A stretch of DNA of 9,752 nucleotides from NCBI GenBank assembly GCA_003150225.1, contig QAND01000009.1, positions 1-9,752 on the forward strand, given 5' to 3'. Shown piece by piece: positions 4,954-9,752 of the stretch. Numbering within the stretch: position 1 is the stretch's first letter; each line of letters begins with the position of its first letter. Source of the DNA: Bacillota bacterium (GTDB taxonomy: Bacteria; Bacillota; Clostridia; Christensenellales; QAND01). The position numbers were made by a program, and so were the translations under genes. The notes below the pieces were generated by a model. It saw only the letters and a list, made by a program, of their open reading frames with translations. It did not search any database and had not been told where the DNA came from.

Positions 4954-7900
4954 CTACTCCACTCGGAAGAGAAGTTGGCCTGCCGCTACATTATCGCCTT
5001 TTTCCACGTAGATGGCGGATATCGTACCCGCCCGGGGGGAAACCACGTTGGTTTCCATTTTCATGGCCTCGATGACGGCTAGAATGGTGTTGGGAGTGAC
5101 GGCATCGCCTACCTTCACCGGCACCTTGGAGACCATACCGGGGATGGAGGCTCCGATCTGGGTTTGGTCGTTGGAATCCGCCATGGTGGGGGCGTTCCGC
5201 TGTGCGGCGTCCTCATCCACCTGGATGGAGACCGCCCGCTGTGCGCCATTGAGCTCGAACAGCACGTTTTGGGTGCCGTCCTGGTTGATCTCTCCAGGGC
5301 CGATATATTTGATGATCAGGGTTTTGCCGTCCTCGATGGTCAGCTCAGTGGAATCCCCGGGATCCATGCCACGGAGGAACACATGGGTGTCCATGGAGGA
5401 GAGGTCGCTGTATTCCGAAAGGAAGTCCAGATACTCCTCAAAGACCTTGGGATAGAGGCAGGCGCTTAGTACGCTGGCGTCGTCCCTATGGGTCTCGGGA
5501 AGGCTGGCTCGGACCGCCTCCAGATCCACGGGGGGCAGGAGCTGTCCCGGGCGGCAGGTGATAGGTTCCTCACCCTTTAGCACGGCCTTTTGCAGGTCCA
5601 CCGGGAATCCGCCCTTGGGCTGGCCCATCATTCCCTTGAAGTAGGAGATCACGCTGTCGGGGAAGTGAAGGGTGGCGGCTCGCTCCACGATGTTGTCGGG
5701 GGTCAGGTTATTTTGCACCATGAAGATGGCAAGATCGCCCACCATCTTGCTGCTGGGAGTCACCTTGATGATATCGCCCAGCATCTGGTTGACGGTGGAA
5801 TACATGGCCTTGACCTCCTCAAACCGATGGCCGAGGCCCAGGGATTCCACCTGGGGCTTGAAGTTACTGTACTGTCCGCCAGGGATCTCCAGCTGATAGA
5901 TCTGGGTATCCGGGCTGTTGAGCCCCGCCTCAAATTGGGCGTAGAGAGGGCGCACCTGGGACCAATATTCGCTGAGCCGGCTGAGGGCCTGCTTATCCAT
6001 ACCAGGATCCCGCTCGGTGCCGGCCAGGGCATAGCAGATGGCGTTCAAAGAGGGCTGGCTGGTAAAGCTGCTCATGGAGCTTAACGCGCAATCCACAATA
6101 TCCACCCCAGCCTCGGCAGCCAGCAGGTAAGCGGCCACCTGGTTTCCGCTGGTGTCATGGGTATGGAGATGAACTGGAATGGAGAGCTCCTCTTTTAGCG
6201 CCCGGACCAACCGCTGGGCGGCGTAGGGCTTTAGAAGCCCCGACATATCCTTGATGCACAGCATATGGGCGCCGGCCTTCTCCAACTGTTTTGCTAGATC
6301 CACATAATAGGAGAGGGGATACTTATCCCGGGCGGGATCGTCAATATCTCCGGTATAGCAGATGGTGGCTTCGGCGATCTTTCCGGCGCTGGCTACTTCG
6401 TCCAGAGCAAACGCCATCCCGGGCAACCAGTTGAGGCTGTCAAAGACCCGGAATACATCGATACCCCTGCGCGCGCTCTCCCGGATAAAGCCTTTGACCA
6501 CGTTGTCGGGATAGCTGGTATAGCCTACGGCGTTGGCACCCCGCAACAGCATTTGGAACAGCACGTTGGGGATCCGGGCCCGGAGCTCATCCAGCCGCTT
6601 CCAGGGGGATTCGTGAAGGAACCGGTAGGCCACGTCAAAGGTGGCCCCTCCCCACATTTCAAAGGAGAAGGCGTTTGCCATGGTATGGGCCATAGCCCGA
6701 GCGGGAAGGAGCATATCCAAGGACCGAACCCTGGTGGCCAAAAGGGACTGGTGGGCGTCCCGCATGGTGGTATCGGTGATTAAAAGGCGCTTTTCCGCCA
6801 GCACGGCGTCGGCTACCGCACGGGGGCCCTTTTCATCCAGAAGCTGTTTGTAACCATTGGGAAGGGGGCCATCGGGAACCCTGGGAACCTTGGGCAGCAG
6901 CACCGCGGGGCGGGGCTGACGGTCGGACTTGATGGATTCCTGAGCGATATACCGGAGGACCTTGGTGGCCCGATCCTGAGGCAGCTCGAAATTGAACAGG
7001 GAGGGAGTGTTATCGATGAACCGGGTATCACACTTGCCCATGAGGAATACGGGGTTCTGCAAGACGTTGACCAGGAAGGGGATATTGGTCTTTACCCCTC
7101 GGACCCGAATTTCGTTGAGGGAACGGAGGGCTTTGCGGACCGCTCCCTCAAAGGATCGGTCAAAGGTGGTGATCTTTACCAACAGGCTATCGTAGTAGGG
7201 GCTGATCACTGCGCCGGCGAAAGCATTGCCGGCGTCCAGCCGAACGCCGTTGCCGCCGCCGCTGCGGTAGACCGTCATCCGCCCGGTATCGGGGGCAAAG
7301 TTGTTTCGAGGATCCTCGGTGGTAACCCGACACTGGATGGCGAATCCCCGATGGGAGATATCCTCCTGGCGCAGGTTCAACTCGGGAGAAAACAGGGAAT
7401 AGCCCTGTGCGATCATAATCTGTGCCTGGACCAGGTCTACCCCGGTGGCCACTTCGGTGACGGTATGCTCCACCTGGATGCGGGGGTTCATCTCAATGAA
7501 ATAATGGTTGCCATGCTTATCCACCAGGAATTCCACCGTCCCAGCGTTGACATAGCCCACCTCATGGGCGATCTTTAGAGCGTCCGCATACATGGCCTCC
7601 AGCTCGGACTTGGCCACCGTAAAAGCGGGGGTGAACTCCACCACTTTTTGATACCGCCGCTGGACGGAGCAATCCCGCTCATACAGGTGCACGATGTTGC
7701 CGTAGTTATCCCCCAGTACCTGGATCTCGATATGTTTGGGATCCTCCAGGTATTTTTCAATGAAAATATCGCCGTTGCCAAAGGCCTTTTCCGCCTCGTT
7801 CTTTACCAGCTGAAACTCGGAGCGAAGGCTATCGTCATCATAGCAAAGGCGCATGCCGCGCCCGCCGCCGCCTGCCGCTGCTTTGAGCAGAACGGGATAG

Positions 7901-8367
7901 CCGAACTCCTGAGCCAGACGAACGCCTTCTTCCACCGATTCCACCGGCTTGGTGCTGCCGGGAATGGTGGGAACACCGGCGCGTTTCGCGATGGCCTTGG
8001 CGGCCAGTTTATCGCCCATCTGGGCCAGCACATGGCTGGGAGGGCCGATGAAGATGATGCCCTTTTCCTCACAGGCTTTGGCGAATTCAGCATTTTCGCT
8101 TAAAAAGCCGTACCCTGGGTGGATGGCGTCCACATGCTTTTCTACCGCCAGGTCCACGATACGGTCGATATCCAGATACGCAGCAACCGGCCCCTGGCCG
8201 CGGCCGATGAGATAGCTCTCGTCCGCCTTACTGCGGAAGAGGCTGGTGTTGTCCTCCTTCGTATAGATGGAGACCGTCCGAAGGCCGAGGTCGTAGCAGG
8301 CTCGAATGATCCGTATGGCGATCTCGCCGCGGTTGGCGACCATCACTTTAGAAATGGAGTGTTCCAA
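4954..8367 (-). CDS. pyc: Pyruvate carboxylase
   Basis: The 1137-residue biotin enzyme carboxylates pyruvate to oxaloacetate using ATP and bicarbonate, refilling the TCA branch or feeding gluconeogenesis and amino-acid synthesis. The biotin carboxylase domain (about 1-460) has K120, the ATP-grasp glycine loop KAAAGGGGRGMR (162-173) and EMNPRIQVEH (292-301). The carboxyltransferase domain (about 528-800) has TTMRDAHQS (D537), the carbamylated-lysine motif CIKDMSG (K706), and the metal histidines HTHD (H735, H737). The biotinyl domain ends with EAMKMET, biotin on K1103. The single-chain order and length are those of the alpha4 form, not split oxaloacetate decarboxylase or acetyl-CoA carboxylase. 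The start is TTG (8367-8365), 7 nt after AGGAGG; the next ATG, codon 9, is the M of MVANRGEIA and lacks a ribosome site. It is monocistronic, and a palindrome overlaps its promoter. Confidence 0.97.
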   Translation of the reverse strand: MEHSISKVMVANRGEIAIRIIRACYDLGLRTVSIYTKEDNTSLFRSKADESYLIGRGQGPVAAYLDIDRIVDLAVEKHVDAIHPGYGFLSENAEFAKACEEKGIIFIGPPSHVLAQMGDKLAAKAIAKRAGVPTIPGSTKPVESVEEGVRLAQEFGYPVLLKAAAGGGGRGMRLCYDDDSLRSEFQLVKNEAEKAFGNGDIFIEKYLEDPKHIEIQVLGDNYGNIVHLYERDCSVQRRYQKVVEFTPAFTVAKSELEAMYADALKIAHEVGYVNAGTVEFLVDKHGNHYFIEMNPRIQVEHTVTEVATGVDLVQAQIMIAQGYSLFSPELNLRQEDISHRGFAIQCRVTTEDPRNNFAPDTGRMTVYRSGGGNGVRLDAGNAFAGAVISPYYDSLLVKITTFDRSFEGAVRKALRSLNEIRVRGVKTNIPFLVNVLQNPVFLMGKCDTRFIDNTPSLFNFELPQDRATKVLRYIAQESIKSDRQPRPAVLLPKVPRVPDGPLPNGYKQLLDEKGPRAVADAVLAEKRLLITDTTMRDAHQSLLATRVRSLDMLLPARAMAHTMANAFSFEMWGGATFDVAYRFLHESPWKRLDELRARIPNVLFQMLLRGANAVGYTSYPDNVVKGFIRESARRGIDVFRVFDSLNWLPGMAFALDEVASAGKIAEATICYTGDIDDPARDKYPLSYYVDLAKQLEKAGAHMLCIKDMSGLLKPYAAQRLVRALKEELSIPVHLHTHDTSGNQVAAYLLAAEAGVDIVDCALSSMSSFTSQPSLNAICYALAGTERDPGMDKQALSRLSEYWSQVRPLYAQFEAGLNSPDTQIYQLEIPGGQYSNFKPQVESLGLGHRFEEVKAMYSTVNQMLGDIIKVTPSSKMVGDLAIFMVQNNLTPDNIVERAATLHFPDSVISYFKGMMGQPKGGFPVDLQKAVLKGEEPITCRPGQLLPPVDLEAVRASLPETHRDDASVLSACLYPKVFEEYLDFLSEYSDLSSMDTHVFLRGMDPGDSTELTIEDGKTLIIKYIGPGEINQDGTQNVLFELNGAQRAVSIQVDEDAAQRNAPTMADSNDQTQIGASIPGMVSKVPVKVGDAVTPNTILAVIEAMKMETNVVSPRAGTISAIYVEKGDNVAAGQLLFRVE

Positions 8368-8402
8368 GTTATAACCTCCTAGAATTGAATCTTTCTTATC
8401 AT

Positions 8403-8432
8403 ATTATAGATGTGGATATTTTGCAATCTTAA
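8403..8432 (-). promoter_or_regulatory. Probable pyc promoter
   Basis: On the minus strand, TTAAGA (8432-8427) and a perfect TATAAT (8408-8403) are separated by 18 nt, about 35 nt before the TTG start. The -10 is strong and the -35 is weak (4 of 6). The -35 lies across the inner edge of an inverted repeat. Confidence 0.6.
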
Positions 8433-8451
8433 AATTAAAAAATTGCAAAAT
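8418..8451. promoter_or_regulatory. 10-bp inverted repeat, probable operator at the pyc promoter
   Basis: ATTTTGCAAT (8418-8427) and ATTGCAAAAT (8442-8451) are perfect inverted copies with a 14-nt AT-rich spacer. The right arm lies upstream of the pyc -35, and the left arm lies between -35 and -10. This placement fits a dimeric repressor covering the promoter. It is about 110 bp from the azlC -35, so it probably acts on pyc. The regulator is unknown. Confidence 0.5.
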
Positions 8452-8561
8452 GCGGTGTGGTGGAACGAAAAATGGAGGTGGGGGAGCGAAGGGCGGGAAG
8501 CGGAGAAGGACGGGGAGGTCCAAGAGCACGTCAGACCCAAGGAATTTTCCCGAAAACCCGG
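8452..8561. other. G-rich spacer between the divergent pyc and azlC promoters
   Basis: No credible gene is seen. The stretch 8463-8519 is almost all purine on the plus strand and contains G-runs at 8480-8484, 8491-8493, 8495-8497 and 8512-8515. Frames that open here are low-complexity Gly/Arg strings and have no ribosome site. No T-box or other riboswitch consensus was recognised. Confidence 0.4.
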
Positions 8562-8590
8562 TTGACGGAAGGGGGGAAAGAACGTATCAT
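8562..8590 (+). promoter_or_regulatory. Sigma-A-type promoter of azlCD
   Basis: TTGACG (8562-8567; 5 of 6) and TATCAT (8585-8590; 5 of 6) are separated by exactly 17 nt. The leader to ATG 8649 is then about 50 nt and contains the palindrome CCTCCGGAGG (8630-8639), whose right half is the ribosome site. Confidence 0.75.
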
Positions 8591-8648
8591 AATACCATTC
8601 TAAAATGGACGGACAGGCGAAAAAGGCGGCCTCCGGAGGTTGTGGGAA

Positions 8649-9344
8649 ATGGAAAGGATGCAGGATCATAGAGCGCGTATGGGCATGGCGGCAGCCATCC
8701 CCATCTGTGTAGGATATGTGCCGCTGGGACTGGCCTGCGGCATTTTGGCCGCAAAAGCAGGGTTGAACCTTTTGCAGGTGGCCCTGCTTTCGGTGTTCCT
8801 ATACGCTGGCAGCGGCCAGTTTATGATCTCCAGCATGTTCGCTTCGGGAGCGTCGTCTCTGTCCATCGGGGTCTCGGTGGCCATGGTGAATATGCGGCAT
8901 CTGCTGTATGGGTCGGCTTTGGCAAAGTATTTCTTTGGGGAACGGCGGTTATATGCCGCGCTCTTTGCCGCGGAGCTCACCGATGAGGCATTTGGGGTCA
9001 ATATGGGACGGTTTCAGCAGGGAAACTGGACGCCGCATTCCGCCCGGTTTGCCAATACCACTGCCCATCTTACCTGGATCCTCTCCAACTGCCTGGGGGT
9101 GGTGGTAGGGGGATTTTTACCCCTGGATACCACCATCATCGGCTTTAGTATGACCGCCATTTTTATCTGCCTTTTGATGATGCAGAAGAAGACGCCGGAT
9201 CACCTTTGGTCCATGGGAGCTTCCGCTTTAGGGGTCGTGACGGCTAAGCTCATGGGATGGGGTCAGGTGGCCGTACTCCTGGGCGCTCTCCTTGGCGTGG
9301 CCGCGGGGATGCTTGCCGGGGAGAAGAGGGGGAAAACGAGATGA
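8649..9344 (+). CDS. azlC: Branched-chain amino-acid exporter, large subunit (AzlC family)
   Basis: The 231-residue inner-membrane protein is the large subunit of the two-part AzlCD exporter, which expels branched-chain amino acids or close analogues in characterised members. Family hallmarks are the opening AIPICVGYVPLGLACGILA (16-34), YAGSGQF (52-58), NMRHLLYG (81-88) and the ELTDEAF block (109-115), followed by several hydrophobic helices. ATG 8649 is chosen because GGAGG (8635-8639) lies 9 nt upstream. A TTG at 8640 abuts that site, and ATG 8658 is further away. The stop overlaps the azlD start (ATGA), so translation is coupled. The exact substrate is inferred from the family only. Confidence 0.92.
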   Translation: MERMQDHRARMGMAAAIPICVGYVPLGLACGILAAKAGLNLLQVALLSVFLYAGSGQFMISSMFASGASSLSIGVSVAMVNMRHLLYGSALAKYFFGERRLYAALFAAELTDEAFGVNMGRFQQGNWTPHSARFANTTAHLTWILSNCLGVVVGGFLPLDTTIIGFSMTAIFICLLMMQKKTPDHLWSMGASALGVVTAKLMGWGQVAVLLGALLGVAAGMLAGEKRGKTR

Positions 9345-9664
9345 GCTGGCAGAGTTTTTGGATCATTTTTGCCATCACCGTGGGGTGCAACCTTCTCTGT
9401 CGGCTGACGCCGATGCTGGCTCTTTCCGGCCAGCGGATGGGGGAGAACATTACAAGGGCGCTGTCCTATATTCCAACGGCGGCCTTTGCGGCCCTGGTCA
9501 TGAGCGACCTGTTCAACCCCGCGGCGCTATCCCTAGGGCTGTGGCCATTTTTGCGGCCCGCCGCGGCGGCGATTCCCGTACTGCTGACGGCCCGCTGGAC
9601 CAAGTCTCTTGGCGCGTGTATTCTGGTGGGAGTTGGAGGATATTGGCTTTTGACACTTCTATAA
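9341..9664 (+). CDS. azlD: Branched-chain amino-acid exporter, small subunit (AzlD family)
   Basis: The 107-residue hydrophobic protein has the usual AzlD length and about four membrane segments. It opens with WIIFAITVGCNLLCRLTPML, followed by ALSYIPTAAFAALV and a C-terminal VGVGGYWLLTLL. It partners AzlC in the membrane to form the exporter. The start overlaps the azlC stop by 4 bases, and a purine-rich AGAGGGGG site lies about 9 nt upstream. A terminator follows. The small subunits are poorly conserved; the assignment rests on size, topology and the azlC neighbour. Confidence 0.9.
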   Translation: MSWQSFWIIFAITVGCNLLCRLTPMLALSGQRMGENITRALSYIPTAAFAALVMSDLFNPAALSLGLWPFLRPAAAAIPVLLTARWTKSLGACILVGVGGYWLLTLL

Positions 9665-9713
9665 AAATGCAAGTGGACAGGCAACGAACTGCAAATTTTG
9701 AAGAGAATGGGAG

Positions 9714-9752
9714 AAAAGAGTACGCCGAAAGGGATTCGACGTACTCTTTTTT
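9714..9752 (+). terminator. Terminator of the azlCD operon
   Basis: AAAAGAGTACG (9714-9724) pairs with CGTACTCTTTT (9740-9750), 11 bp, and the stem may extend by 4 more pairs after one mismatch. At least TTTTTT (9747-9752) follows, up to the window end. The A-run on the left suggests that it could also work in the opposite direction. Confidence 0.88.

Noticed and set aside
5590..6084. Plus-strand frame rich in Gly/His opposite pyc
   Set aside because: It lies entirely within the pyc coding region on the other strand, with no ribosome site and no family resemblance.
8452..8648. Possible T-box or other riboswitch ahead of the amino-acid exporter
   Set aside because: GGTGGAACG at 8458-8466 faintly recalls a T-box core, but it lies upstream of the promoter, lacks the conserved flanks, and is not followed by a terminator.
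8450..8671. 73-codon plus-strand Gly/Arg/Lys-rich frame upstream of azlC
   Set aside because: It is a low-complexity translation of the purine tract, crosses the azlC promoter and ribosome site, and has no credible start.

Overview
The window looks like a chromosomal segment of a moderately high-GC anaerobic Firmicute, most likely a clostridial gut lineage such as Oscillospiraceae. This placement is an inference. It rests on strong AGGAGG ribosome sites, short U-tailed hairpin terminators, a TTG start, coding samples near 57-68% GC, and a sigma-like gene of a type common in clostridial mobile elements. No RNA gene, CRISPR array or intact insertion sequence was seen.

Layout: (1) 1-~650 is an odd, AT-richer left flank. 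It holds a terminator, an 18-codon reading frame, about 300 bases with inverted repeats but no convincing gene, and the N-terminal half of a mobile-element-type sigma-like protein behind a hairpin that reaches its ribosome site. (2) At ~645-685 this fragment runs directly into the C-terminal half of an ABC transporter ATPase, followed by its intact ABC-2 permease (1084-1713). This reads as an old recombination or insertion/deletion scar that destroyed both the sigma-like gene and the ATPase. (3) 1765-2274 is a GNAT acetyltransferase with its own promoter. A bidirectional terminator separates it from a convergent class II aldolase (2307-2960, minus). (4) galE (3078-4088) diverges from the aldolase and forms a probable operon with an MBL-fold hydrolase (4107-4856). 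A second bidirectional terminator separates this operon from pyc. (5) pyc (4954-8367, minus) is a full-length pyruvate carboxylase starting at TTG. A 10-bp inverted repeat overlaps its -35 region. (6) Divergently, azlC-azlD (8649-9664) encode a two-subunit amino-acid exporter of the branched-chain type with a good promoter, ending in a terminator at the window edge.

Functionally, most of the window is housekeeping or accessory metabolism: anaplerosis by pyc, UDP-sugar interconversion by galE, a sugar-phosphate aldolase, and amino-acid export by azlCD. I did not find a clear undescribed multi-gene system. The points most worth a second look are the sigma/ATPase chimeric junction with its structured leader, and the pyc operator-like repeat.
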